Source of the DNA: Zantedeschia hybrid cultivar
Taxonomy: Eukaryota > Streptophyta > Magnoliopsida > Alismatales > Araceae
Direction: 5' to 3'
Assembly: GCA_030544215.1 (NCBI GenBank)
Contig: JARZZO010000006.1
Coordinates: forward strand, 46,724,501 to 46,788,500
Length of the DNA stretch: 64,000 nucleotides
Both the position numbers and the translations under genes were made by a program. Below are positions 23,151 through 34,662 of the stretch, in pieces. How positions within the stretch are numbered: the stretch's first letter is position 1; each line of letters opens with the position of its first letter. The notes under the pieces are model-generated. The model saw only the letters and a program-made list of their open reading frames with translations, was not told the origin of the DNA and searched no databases.

Positions 23151-24242
23151 AACCTTGTCTACCCACTTTGTAAAAGGGCCCGTGATCCGGCATGATAATG
23201 ATAACACTGTGATAATAACTTCCCATTTTGATTTGCATGACATTTATGGCAGAGAATTGGCCAGACAATGCTCACCGCTGTTGACATACAAATCCTTAAA
23301 GGCTCTACAGCCGATGAAGAGGAGGAAGTTCCATGATCCTAAATGTGAGTGGTACCGCTGGCTTGATACTTGGGACCTATACATAGCATTGAATAGACTA
23401 TTCTTGCACCCTGCCGAACCACAGTGGCCGCCGTTGATTGATGAACAGATATAAGGGCCTGGGGCCATATTTGACAAAAGGATTTTGCTAACCCCTATGA
23501 AACTGGTTTGACAACATTTCATCTCTAGAGGGCTACTTATCCCTCTCATGTTTTCACTCTCCATACTTTATTTCGTACTCTGCTTTTGACCCCGACCTGG
23601 TCGAGGGACATCATTGAAGATATTCCACAGGCGCCGCCCATTATCATCACTCTGTCCCCTCAGGACATTTTACCTCGGATTTCTCTCGACCGAAAGAGGA
23701 TCCATGATTTGATCTGGGATCTACTACTGTATGATCCCCCCAATCCTCTGGCAATGATGTCGTTTTCACCATCACATTCCCCTCCTTTTCAAATCTATTC
23801 TTGTTTCATGATAAATACTAAAAATGTCCAAAAAAAATGCTGATTTGGCAACCTCTTCCTCTCAAATGTTCATTGAAGAAACCTCATACTAGCTGTCCGA
23901 ATGTACCCCATTGCATGGATCGATCAAACATAATTCTCTTCTAGATCTACTCTACCCCTCCTCTCGGGAGGATTCCCCTGTAATCCCTCATGTATCCAAT
24001 GATTTTCATCCTTCTTCGTCCTCACTAGGTCAGAATAGGAAGTCTAGTTGTAAGGAGTCTAGTTCTAGTGAAGTTAGTCAGGTTAGGAAGTCTAGGAAAT
24101 CTATGGGTAGAAGAATTCCCAATAGATACCTCCAGGAATTTGCTTCAAAGTGCCTTCCTTTCTATCAAATCCCAGAATTATTAGAGAATCCTATCCAGCT
24201 ATTAGAAGAGTCTGAGGCAGATGAGCTGATAGATGACTGGTA
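23151..24242 (+). pseudogene. Tat-B linker between protease and reverse transcriptase
   Basis: Stretches of open frame at 23155-23451, 23586-23840 and 23911-24242 separated by stops. The first has a Trp/Tyr-rich segment (CEWYRWLDTWDLY) that I do not recognise. The last (GRRIPNRYLQEFASKCLPFY, then EESEADELIDDW) runs in frame across the Cop2 insertion into the reverse-transcriptase piece at 31311. In Tat elements this region is long and poorly conserved. No function is assigned. Confidence 0.6.
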
Positions 24243-25801
24243 TGTTGGGTTCTCGGGTTTCACCGGATCTCCAACGCAGCGGAAATAAAATAAAAAATAG
24301 AGATCCGTTCTCGTTTCGAAAAAACTAAAATTACGATAATCGGATTATCGAAGGTTACCGTATGTGGTTCGAATCCACAACCGTTTGGTTCCGTCGGTGC
24401 GACACCACAAGCCGTGCAAGTGCCCGGCCTCTAGCAGAGTCCACGCGATCCTCCTCGCGACAGATATCCTCACGTTCCTCGTTCTTCGCAGCCACGAAAT
24501 TGCCGCCGGTCGCCGCAACGATCGCCGCAACGCGCGGACGATTTCCCGTCGAACGGGCGTCGGAGAAGCGGCGGAATAGATCCGGGGATCCGGATCTATC
24601 TGGGATGCAAGAGAGAGAGAGAGAAACAGAGGAGGGGGTGGCAAGCGTTAGCAGCAGCTTGGCCTTCTTAGCCCATTCGCTACATTTTATACTAACCACG
24701 CAATTTTTCATAAAAACCCCCGGTTTATATAAAACCCACTTATTTATCCATCGCCTTGAGAATCATTTGCGTGTGACCCTCTAGGCCCAATTACCAGTCT
24801 GGTTAAAAACCTAATAAGCCCAATAACTCTTTACTGGTTTTATTAATTAATTAATAAGTTTTTATTAACTAATTAATCAATAGAATTGATGTCGCACATC
24901 GAATTTGACTGGGCCTCCGATCACGTTGGGTGCCAAGCAACACCGCGTGAACCCGGAAGGTATTGGGGTTATGTAATCCACTCTTGGAACCTTTCTGCAG
25001 ACAGTTACCGCGTAGATATAATCCTTCATTCGTACAATGCTCTCGAGTCAACTCAGGGTATGGCGTGCTGTCAAATCCTAACCGGTCGACTCACTTGGAT
25101 TTGATGCCGCTGATGAATATCGGAAAACTCCTTTCCCGATATTATCGTCCTCCCTGGCCAGGGACTTCCGCGCATCCTTCTTAGAGCATTCTCTCTTTAA
25201 GTAGTGAGAGCGAATGATTCCTTATTGACACACAATTCCCTTCGACGGTATTCCGCTGTACCCAATCCCTGGCTGTTTAGAATCCCGTGGTTAGAGATTC
25301 ATAAACTAAGGTCAAAGCACAGAAGTCCACCGACAAGGTGTCCTTGGTGTCTCATGTCCGAGGACCATCCACGCAACTGCGACAATAGAATCTAGCTGGT
25401 TGACAGTGAGGTACAATACCTCCAGCGATTCAGTCAGATCAGTTCAGTGAACTCATTCTCCAATGAGCACCTACAGATTCGCCTTAATGTCTCCACACAA
25501 GTGACTATGAGATCAGTCACCCTCATCGCATGAGTAGGAGCAATCTTTACTAGTCTAACCGGATATCCGATGTCCTTCTCGGATATCCTCCGACTATGAA
25601 CGATTAAGAATATGTGTGTTTAAGTGATCAGTCTCACTAGTATGATCTTATTATAATCTGGTCACTAACGCACATATTCACGGACTTCATTATGAGACGA
25701 TAATTAATACGATTTGCACACAATGAATACTATGCCATTGTATTAATAAATGAACGATATTTACATAATTAGATTGGCTTGTAGGCCACCTAAGCCTAAC
25801 A
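24243..25801 (-). repeat. Cop2 3' LTR
   Basis: 1,559 bp, read on the minus strand as TGTTAGGC...CCAACA. The minus-strand polypurine tract AAGTGGGAGAT abuts it at 25802-25812. Long open frames at 24345-24784 on both strands lie in the GC-rich R/U5-like part and recur in the other LTR copies with breaks, so I reject them as genes. Confidence 0.93.
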
Positions 25802-25815
25802 ATCTCCCACTTGGA

Positions 25816-28107
25816 CTAAAGCCAATCAACTTTATACAGTAAGCATATAGACTCTAGGTGACGCTCAAACACAATTTGAGCCAACGGCTTTGTCAGTGGA
25901 TCTGCTACATTGTCGACTAATGGAACTCTTTCCACCACTACATCTCCTCTGGATATGATCTCTTTGATAAGATGAAAGCGCCTCAATATATGTGTCGATT
26001 TCTGATGAGACCGCAACTCTTTCGCTTGCGCAATCGCTCCATTATTGTCGTACAACAGCAGAATAGGTTCAAAGATACTGGGAAGTACGCCGAGGTCGGT
26101 GATGAATTTCTTCAACCACACTGCTTCCTTGGCGGCTTCAGCTGCAGCGATGTACTCAGGTTCAGTCCTTGAATCTGCAGTGGTTGCTTGCTTGAAACTC
26201 TTCCAGCACACTGTCCCTCCGTTCAAAGTAAACATGAATCCAGATGTAGACTTGTTGTCATCTGGATCTGATTGGAAAGTCGAGTCAGTAAAGTCTCGCA
26301 GTTTCAAGTCACCTCCTCTATAGACAAGAAACATATCATTAGTTCTTCTCAAGTGCTTAAGGATGCATTTCACTGCTTTCCAGTGCTCTTCGCCTAGATC
26401 AGCCTGAAATCTGCTCGTAACATTTAGAGCAAATGCAACATCAAGCCGTGTACATAGCATGGCATACATAATAGATCCTATGATAGAGGCATAGGGAATT
26501 CTATCCATGAATGCCCTCTCATTAGGAGTCTTAGGAGACTGCTCCTTTGAGAGATTAATTCCATGTCTCATCGGTATCAGACCTCTCTTGGAATTTTCCA
26601 TGCCAAACCTTTTGACTATGGTATCTATGTACAAGGATTGGGTCATTCCAAGCAACCTCTTTAATCTATCTCTATAGATCCGTATTCTCAATACGTAGGA
26701 TGCTTCTCCCAAATCCTTCATGCAGAAGTTTTTCGATAGCCAGATCTTTACTGATGACATCATAGCTACATCATTCCCAATGAGCAGTATGTCATCTACG
26801 CAAAGAACTAAGAAGGTGACTACGGTCCCACTCGTCTTGTTGTACACACAAGGCTCATCTTTATTCTAAATGAAGTCATAAGACTTGACAGCCTTGTCAA
26901 ATCTTATGTTCCAGCTCCGAGAAACTTGCTTCAGTCCATAAATGGACCTCTGAATCTGGCACACTTTATCTGGAGATTCTTTGGATGTGAAACCTTCTGG
27001 TTGTATCATATACATCTCTTCCTCAAGATTACCATTGAGGAAGGCAATCTTTACATCCATCTGTCAGATCTCGCATTCAAAATGTGCAGTAATGGCGAGT
27101 AGAACTCTGATCAATTTTTTCATGGAAACTGATGAGAAAGTCTCGTCATAGTCAATTCCTTGCCTTTGATGATATCTCTTTGCCACCAACCTTGCCTTAT
27201 AAGTATCGATCCGTCCATCAGCAACGATCTTTCTCTTAAAGAACCACTTGCATCGGATAGATACAATACCCTCGGACAAGTCTTCCAAGTTCCAAACTTG
27301 GTTGGTGTACATGGACTTGATTTCTGAGTTCATAGCTTCTCGCCATTTCTCGGCTTCTGGGCCTTCTATGGCCTCTTGGTAGATTTTAGGATCATCATCC
27401 TCATTATATGCAACCTTAGACTTACCTTCAGCGATATGTCCCACATATCGTTCGGGTAGTCTTGGTAATCTACCAGATCTACGAGGCTCACCTGCGCATA
27501 CCAGAACAGATTCAGGAGCTGATATCTCATTTGATGATAATGCAGTTGTTTGGGGATCTGGAACCTTTTCCAATACTATTTTACTCCTACTTTCCTTCTG
27601 GAGAAGGTATTCCTCTTCCAGGAAGACAGCTTTCCTAGCGACAAACACCTTTTGTTCACTAGGATGGTAAAAATAGTATCCAAATGTTTCGTTTGGATAT
27701 CCCGTAAACCTGCATTTATCAGTTCGTGATTCTAGCTTGTCTGGATCATGCCTCTTTACATGAGCAGGACAACCCCAGACTTTCCCATGTTTAAATTCTG
27801 GTTTCCTACCTTTCCATATCTCATATGGAGTAGAGGCCACAGACTTGCTGAGTACTCTGTTCAGTAGGTATGCTGCTGACTCTAGAGCATACCCCCAAAG
27901 GGACACTGGTAATCGTGAAAAGGTCATCATAGATCGCACCATGTCCAACAAGGTGCGATTCCACCTTTCTGATATACCAGTCATCTGTGGTGTATATGGA
28001 GGGGTCAGTTGAGAAAGGATACCATTATCTTTTAAGAATTGTGTGAAATTAGTACTCAAGTATTCTCCTCCTCGATTTGATCGAAGAGTTTTAATACTCT
28101 TTCCTAA
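25816..28107 (-). pseudogene. pol: Cop2 integrase, reverse transcriptase, RNase H (three in-frame stops)
   Basis: One reading frame on the minus strand interrupted by three stops: TAG at 28108-28110 (upstream edge), TGA at 27064-27066, where kin have Trp in EIWQMDVK, and TAG at 26866-26868. It holds the integrase core end (ISERWNRTLLDMVRSMM), the integrase C-terminal region, reverse transcriptase (MDVKIAFLNGNLEEEMYM, and VDDILLIGND near 26780) and Ty1 RNase H (FTDSTF, TEPEYIA, YDNNGAI), ending at 25816. In YDNNGAI the usual Cys is Tyr. No frameshift was found in this span, so this is the best preserved pol of its family here. Confidence 0.9.
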
Positions 28108-29223
28108 CTACTTCTCTACCTCATTCTTGAATTCCTTGAACCTCTCAAACGCTTCCGACTTGTACTTCATTAAGTACACATAGCCGAATCTTAAGAAGTC
28201 ATCGGTGAAGCTGATGAAGTAAGAAAAGCCACCTTTGGCTTGGGTGGACATTGGACCACATACATCTGAATGTATTAGTTCTAAAATGTCCTTGGCACAT
28301 TCTCCATGTCTAGTAAATGGAGATTTTGCCATCTTTCTGATAAGGTAGGATTCACATGTCGCAAACGATTCATAATCGAATGTTCTTAAATAACCATGCT
28401 TGTGCAACCTTTGCAACCTATTTTCACCAATATGCCCAAGTCTACAATGCCACATGTAGGTTTGGTTCACACAATTCTTGCTTTTCTTAAGAACATTTTC
28501 AATATGAAGATTGTAAAGATATAGACCGTTGACTAAAGATGTCGAAACTATTGATTTATTACCATAATAAATCGAATAACTTTTATTCTCAATAGTTAAC
28601 CTATATTCTATCTTATCCAAACAAGATGCTGATATGATGTTCTTTATTATGCTAGGAACATAATAACAATCTTCTAATAGTAAGGCGTCTCCTGATGGAA
28701 GCTTGAGGTTTGCTGTCCCAACAGCAACCACCGCAACTTTTGCGACGTTTTCTATCCTCAATTCCACATCGCCTTTTCTCAGCTTGCGCTTACTTGTTAA
28801 CATCTGAACATTATCGCAGATATGAGAAGAACATCCGGTATCTAATACCCAGGATGTGGAATCTCTTACTGACAAGTTGATATCTATCATATAGATATCT
28901 GAAGCTTCAAATAGCTTCACCTTTCTATGATCTTTATCGTTGAGGAACTCCTTGCAGTTCCTCTTCCAGTGACCATGCTGCTTACAGTGGAAGTAGTCAC
29001 CCTTTACTACTATTTTGCCTTTGTCCTTCGATCTTTTATCGTTAGCTATCATTTCTGCTTCAGGGGCATCCAATGCCGGTTCAACAGGAGGATTAGCATC
29101 AAGGGTGAAGGCAATATGCTCAGATATGAAGACATTCTTCAAGTGTCTGAGCCAATCTGAGTAGTTTAGGCTAGTCAAACGTTTGGCATCAAGTATGGCA
29201 TGGAGTGGATTATTCGACGACAT
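28108..29223 (-). pseudogene. gag: Cop2 gag (capsid-deleted), protease, integrase zinc finger
   Basis: Starts at ATG 29223 (MSSNNPLHAILDA) and is open to the TAG at 28108. Gag runs SDWLRHLKNVF, then EAEMIAND, and jumps straight to KRSKDKGK and the zinc knuckle (CKQHGHWKRNC; the first Cys of the knuckle is Tyr here). Some 130 residues of capsid, present in Cop1, are absent. The protease (WVLDTGCSSHIC) and GAG-pre-integrase (HCRLGHIGE) follow. The identical gag junction in Cop5 and Cop6 shows the deletion predates their spread. Confidence 0.9.
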
Positions 29224-29314
29224 AATTCCTTATAGGTGATATGTAATATCTTTTAAGCAGATGTTCAATTATTAAATATAAAACAAGATATGGTCTTTTA
29301 ATCAATTTTTAACT

Positions 29315-29386
29315 CCCACTAATTTTCGACGGACTGTATAACCCTCAGTTATATAGAACGGGAGACGCCGACAGTCTCCTAGTGGG
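29315..29386 (-). other. Junction-like fold before gag (Cop2)
   Basis: Outer arms CCCACTA (29315-29321) and TAGTGGG (29380-29386) enclose two internal hairpins, GGAGAC/GTCTCC type and one around GTTATA. Same design as in Cop5 and Cop6. Confidence 0.75.
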
Positions 29387-29404
29387 AATCATAATCTAAA
29401 TGAC

Positions 29405-29730
29405 TTGTAGTACAGCCTTGTGGACAGCACAACAAACTGTAATACAATCAAAGAGTACCCATCTCATGTGACTTGCAACTCCTTGCAATATCTGATCATA
29501 GCTTCGGTCCCCAGAGTTTTAATGGCCTTATGGATAGCACAACAAGCCACTAATTCTAGTCTAAGCTAACTATCGTTACGCGACGAGCATAGATTTGCAT
29601 ACAGCCTTTGTGGATAGCACAACAAAGCTATATGGTTCCTCTACCTCGATCATATAGGCATCTAATGCCATAGTCACAGTCTCTCCTCCCAATTAGACAG
29701 GCCTTGTAGTAACACAACAAACCTGCCCAA
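29405..29730 (-). other. Four leader hairpins with shared loop (Cop2)
   Basis: On the minus strand, four stem-loops share TTGTGCTATCCACAAGG or close variants. Sense stems, in transcript order: 29693-29730 TTGGGCAGG/CCTGTCTAA; 29598-29634 CATATAGC/GCTGTATG; 29519-29553 TTAGTGG/CCATTAA; 29405-29447 TTGTATTACAG/CTGTACTACAA (one U-C mismatch). Several pairs differ from Cop5/Cop6 with compensation. Confidence 0.9.
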
Positions 29731-30566
29731 AGTGATTCGAATCCTATGACTATAACGATGGTGGACCACACGGTAAGTTCTTAACTACTCGCGTTACGGC
29801 TTAGAATTAAGATGAGGGTATTTAGATAACTTTTATCTTGGTCTCTCCTAGGTGATAGTATATAAACATATCTTATACATTTACTAAATACTATACATGT
29901 GTTGATTCATAATAAAAAATTAAAACAATGCATCACATACATGTCTAGTGTGGTCATGGATAGCATAGTGGGTATGACTGGAGCCAACAGTCAAACGCAC
30001 ACACAATCTAACATAACATTTATATCAAACTGTCCTGCAAACACATAGGCAAAGGATTTTCATCTTTTCACCTTCCTAGTTGCAGCTGCAGATCATCCTC
30101 GCTCCTTCCTCGGTTGCCTCGATCATATTACATTTAAATCTAAATTTATATGTAAACAGAAGAAGGCCTTATGGCAAGTACATGAGAAAGGGAAGTAGAA
30201 GTACATCGGAGTTTAAGAGACGGAGAGGTGCACAGACCTCTATTTATTAACAATTAATAAGTAACCAACATATATCCATGATCCACACACATCATTCATC
30301 ACATGAATAATTAAATAAGTACATATCTATGACCACGGTGTGTTTTAAACATTCCACACAAGATTCAGCGCATCACATGGCTAAAACAAAAGAGTTTTGA
30401 AAATATATAATTTTGGCTTTCAAAAGCTGGGATCCAATCAAAATTGGTATTCGAATTTCGAAAACACTTTTAATCAATTTAACATGCAATCAAATCTAAT
30501 TTAAAAGCATGAAATCACACATCACATGTGGACACACTCCAAATTAATAATTTCCATATTATTCCA

Positions 30567-31305
30567 GGCGTGCTGTCAAACCCTAACTGGTCGACTCACT
30601 TGGATTGGATGTCGTTGATGAATATCGGAAAACTCATTTCCTGATATTATCGTCTGCCCTGGCCAGGGACTTATGTGCATCCTTCCTAGAGCATTCTATC
30701 TCTAAGTACTGAGGGCGAATGATTCCTTATTGACACATAATTCCCTTCGACGGTATTCCGCTGTATCCAATCCTTGGCTGTTTAGAATCCCGTGGTTAGA
30801 GATTCATAAACTACGGTCAAAGCACAGATGTCCACCAATAAGGTGTCCTTGGTGTCTCAGATCCGAGGACCATCCACGCAACTGCAACAATAGAATCAAG
30901 CTAGTTGACAGTGAGGTACAATACCATCCAGCGATTTAATCGGATCAGTTCAGTGAACTCATTCTCCAATGAGTACCTACATATTCACCTTAGTGTCTCC
31001 ATATAAGTGACTATGAGATCAATCACCCTCATCGCATGAGCAAGAGTAATTTGTACTAGTCTAACCGGATATTCGATGTCCTTCTCGGATATCGTTCGAC
31101 TATGAACGAATAAGAATATGTGTTTAAGTGATCAGTCTCACTAGTATGATCTCATCATAATCTGATCACTATCGCACATATTCACGGACTTCATTATGAG
31201 ACGATAATTAATACGATTTACACACAATGAATATTATGCCATTATATTAATAAATGAACGAGATTTACATAGTCAGATTGGCTTGTAAGCCACCTAAGAC
31301 TAACA
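30567..31305 (-). repeat. Cop2 5' LTR, truncated
   Basis: Only the first 739 bp of the LTR in sense direction remain. The R/U5 half and the start of the leader are deleted, with the break at 30566/30567. It ends at TAACA (31305), followed by the target duplication. Confidence 0.9.
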
Positions 31306-31310
31306 GGGTA

Positions 31311-32241
31311 TGGGGTGTACGAATTGGTACATGAAAAGGACCCCGTCACTGAAGAAGAAGAAGAAGAAGATAAGGACACAGCTGAGGCATACGCGAGTGG
31401 AGTGAAAAGATTTGATGAACCTTCAGGTGATGTAGAAGAGCCAACAAAAGAAATCAATCTAGGAATCGAAGAAGAACCTAGGATTGTTCTCATTAGTCAA
31501 AGTTTTTCAAATTTGGATGAAGAGGCATTGGTTTGAGTTCTTAGAGATTACAAGGACACTTTCACCTGGAGCTATGAAGATATGTCGGGGTTAGACTCTT
31601 CCCTAGTGGAGCATCGTTTAACATTGAAAGATGAAGCTAGCCCCGTTAAATAGAAATTAAGTCGATTCCACCCGTAAATGGCTTTGAAGATGAAGGAAGA
31701 GGTCGATAAGCTATATAAAGCCAAATTTATTAGAGTTGTCCTCTATCCGCAATGGGTGACTAATATAATCTCGGTCATGAAAAAAGATGGGAAGGTCAGG
31801 ATCTATATGACTTTCGAGATTTGAACCGGGCATGTCCAAAAAATGACTTCCCACTGCCTCATATAGGTGTGTTGATTGATAACACCGCTGGATTTAAGAC
31901 TCTATCATTCATGGATGGCTTTTCAGGATATAATCAAATTAGATTGGCAAAGGACGATCAAGAGAAGACATCATTCACTACGCCATGGGGCACATACTGT
32001 TATGTTGTCATGCCATTTGGGTTGAAGAATGCTGGAGCCACCTATCAAAGGGCTATGATGGCTATATTCCACGATATGATGCATATAAATTTGGAACTGT
32101 ATGTGGATGATTTACTAGTGAAGTCTAAGACCAAAGCTAAGCATGCTGAAATTCTGGCAAAGGTTTTGGAAAGATCAAGGGAATACCGATTGAAATTGAA
32201 CTCAAAGAAATGTGTATTTGGTGTCTCATCGGGGAAGTTGT
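31311..32241 (+). pseudogene. pol: Tat-B reverse transcriptase fragment
   Basis: Third Tat-B piece. It starts with an acidic linker (a GAA microsatellite near 31353-31370), then EEPRIVLISQSFS, a stop at 31534, further stops near 31651 and 31675, and a frameshift near 31812. The reverse transcriptase follows: ACPKNDFPLPHI, LSFMDGFSGYNQIRLA, MPFGLKNAGATYQRAMM, then YVDDLLVKSKT near 32100. It is cut at GVSSGKLL (32241) by the Cop3 LTR. The remainder of Tat-B is not found in the window. Confidence 0.9.
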
Positions 32242-32471
32242 TGTTGGGTTCTCGGGTTTCTACGGATCTCTCATGTAGCGGAAATAACAATAAAAATGGA
32301 CATCCGTTCCCGTTTCGAAAAATCTAAAAAACCCGATAATCGGATTATCGAATCTTACCGTGTGTTGATTCGAATCCGCAATTGTTTGGTTCCGTCAATG
32401 CGACACCACAAGCTGCGCAAGCGCCCGGCTTCTAGCGGAGTCCACGTGATCCTCCTCGCGGTGGATATCAT
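32242..32471 (-). repeat. Cop3 LTR stub
   Basis: A minus-oriented Copia LTR end (TGTTGGGTTCTCGGG at 32242) of which only 230 bp are seen before the plus-oriented Cop4 LTR starts. The rest of this copy is not in the window. Confidence 0.85.
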
Positions 32472-33833
32472 TGTTAGTTTTAGGTGGCCTACAAGCCAAT
32501 CTGACTATGTAAATCTCATTCATTTAATATAATGGCATAATATTCATTATGTGTAAATCGGATTAATTATCATTTCATAATGAAGTCCGTGAATATGTGC
32601 TATAGTGATCAGATTATGATGAGATCATACTAATGAGACTGATCACTTAAACACACATATTCTGAATTGTTCGTAGTCGGAGGATATCCGAAAAGAACAT
32701 CGGATATCCGATTAGACTAGTACAGATTACTCTTGCTTAAATGATGAGGGTGACTAATCTCATAAGTCACTTATGTGGAGACACTAAAGCGAATCTGTAG
32801 GTGCTCATTGGAGAATGAGTTCACTGAACTGATACGACTGAATCGCTGGATGGTATTGTACCTCACTATCAACCAGCTTGATTCTATTGTTGCAGTTGCG
32901 TGTATGGTCCTCGGACCTGAGACACCAAGGACACCTTGTCGGTGGACTTCTGTGCTTTGACCTTGGTTTACGAATCTCTAGCCACGGGATTCTAAAACGC
33001 CAAGGATTGGGTACAGCGGAATACCGTCGAAGGGAATTGTGTGTCAATAAGGAATAATTTGCTCTCGGTACATAGAGAGAGAATGCTCTAAGAAGGATGC
33101 GTGGAAGTCCCTGGCCAGGGCGGACGATAATATCGAGAAAGGAGTTTTCGGATATTTATCAGCGGCATCCAACCCAAGTGAATCGACCGGTTAGGGTTTG
33201 ACAGCACACCATATCCTGAGTTGACTCGAGAGCATTGTATGAATGAAGGATTATCTCCACGCGGTAACTGTGGGCGGAAACGTTCCAAGAGTGGGTTACT
33301 TAACCCCAATACCTTCCGGGTTCACGCAGTGTTGCTTGGCACCCAACATGATCGGAGGCCCAGTCGAATTCGATGTGTGACACGCAAATGATTCTAAGGA
33401 GTTACTGGGCTTATTAGGCTGTTAACCGGACTGGGAATTGGGCCTAGAGGGTCACACGCAAATGATTCTCAAGGCGATGGATAAATAAGTGTGTTTTATA
33501 TAAACTGGGAGTTTTTATGAAAAACCGCGCAGTTAGTATAAAACATAGAGAACGGGCTGAGCAGGCCAAGCTGCTGCTAACCCTAGCTGCCCCTCCTCTG
33601 TTTCCCTCTCTCTCTCTAGCGTCCAGACAAATCCAGATCTGTTCCGCCGTTTCTCCGAATCCCGTTCAACGAGAAATCCTTCGCGCGTTGCAGCGATCGT
33701 TGCGGCGACTGGCAAAGGTTTCGTGTAAGGATCGTGACCTTCGGATCCGGTTTTCGGGGTCGGACCTTGTAGTTCTGACCTTAGTGAGGGCGGAGGTTCT
33801 GTGTTGATTCGCGTCATGACATCGAGACGCGTT

Positions 33834-34105
33834 CTGAACGGCGTCCACCGTTGCAGACGCGTTTCAGGCCCTGCCACGTGGGTGCCACGTGGGCTGGCTT
33901 CGGGCCGCGAGGGTACGGCCCTGTCATGTCGCCTGAATGGCGTCCACGTGTGTTGACGCCTTTCAGACTGCGACTCTGGGTTTGTCAGAGTACGGCCCTG
34001 ACATGTCGTCTGAACGGCGTCTGCCTTGAACGACGTGTTGCAGAGTCTTGTCAGTGCAGCCGTCACATCAACTGAATGGCGTCCGTAGATGTCGACGCGT
34101 TTTAG
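33834..34105 (+). repeat. GGCGTC hairpin cluster 1 (Chr1 5' LTR)
   Basis: Four clear units: 33834-33867, 33933-33966, 34010-34043 and 34072-34105, each 34 bp. The left arm is CTGAANGGCGTC, the right arm GACGCNTTTCAG or GACGCGTTTTAG, the loop 10 nt and variable. A weaker unit precedes them near 33804. Confidence 0.93.
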
Positions 34106-34662
34106 CCAGTCTCTGGTTAACCCCGCGAGCCCTCCTTCTTTCCCTCATTTTCTCCTCTCTTCCTCTCTTTCCCTTCTGACGAACTCGGCGGCGAACCCCC
34201 TCCTCCCTCTTTTCCTCCCACCGTTTCATCTCTCCCTCCACTCCATCCTCTACCTAGCTCCTACCACTACCACCTCCACTTCCACTGCGGCGTTCTACTC
34301 TCCGGACGGCGGCCGACGTCACGGTGGAGCAAGGACGACCACGGCGGTACCGGCGGCGGCGTGGGGCGAGTCGGGTGGACGGCTTGAAGCTCGGAGGCGT
34401 TCAAGTATCCGGTAGGGTGACGGTTCCCTTAGTATTATGTTCAAACTATGTTTTTCCCCGTTTAAGCTTGTTATGGATCTTTGGTTTCGGGGGGTAGAAT
34501 GAGCATGTTTAGGTGTTCTTTTGATGATATGGGGGTTTTGCTATGAATGTGATTTCCTATGAATTGTGTTGCCCCTCTTTCTCCTCCGTTTTTGGGTGAT
34601 TTTGGGGTTATTTGGGTTGAAAAGGGAGCCCTCGGGCTCATGGCAACTCTGGTTCCTAGGGT

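Larger units (their letters stand above)
29224..30566 (-). other. Cop2 leader (truncated at its 5' end)
   Basis: Non-coding leader on the minus strand, containing the junction fold (29315-29386) and four hairpins (29405-29730). Its outer end is joined directly to the middle of the 5' LTR at 30566/30567. The primer-binding site, the GC-rich block and the AT palindromes seen in Cop5/Cop6 are therefore missing. Confidence 0.85.
24243..31305 (-). mobile_element. Cop2, Ty1/Copia element, minus strand, 5' LTR truncated
   Basis: Inserted in Tat-B. Target duplication TGGTA (24238-24242) against GGGTA (31306-31310), one change. Order on the minus strand: truncated 5' LTR (30567-31305), leader, gag-protease, integrase, reverse transcriptase, RNase H, polypurine tract, 3' LTR (24243-25801). 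Same family as Cop5 and Cop6. Confidence 0.93.

Noticed and set aside
24345..24784. Open frames of up to 140 codons in a Copia LTR
   Set aside because: The same LTR region in Cop4, Cop5 and Cop6 shows different breaks, so no protein is conserved.
31353..31370. GAA microsatellite considered as an independent repeat locus
   Set aside because: Only six units within an acidic coding linker of Tat-B; of no separate note.
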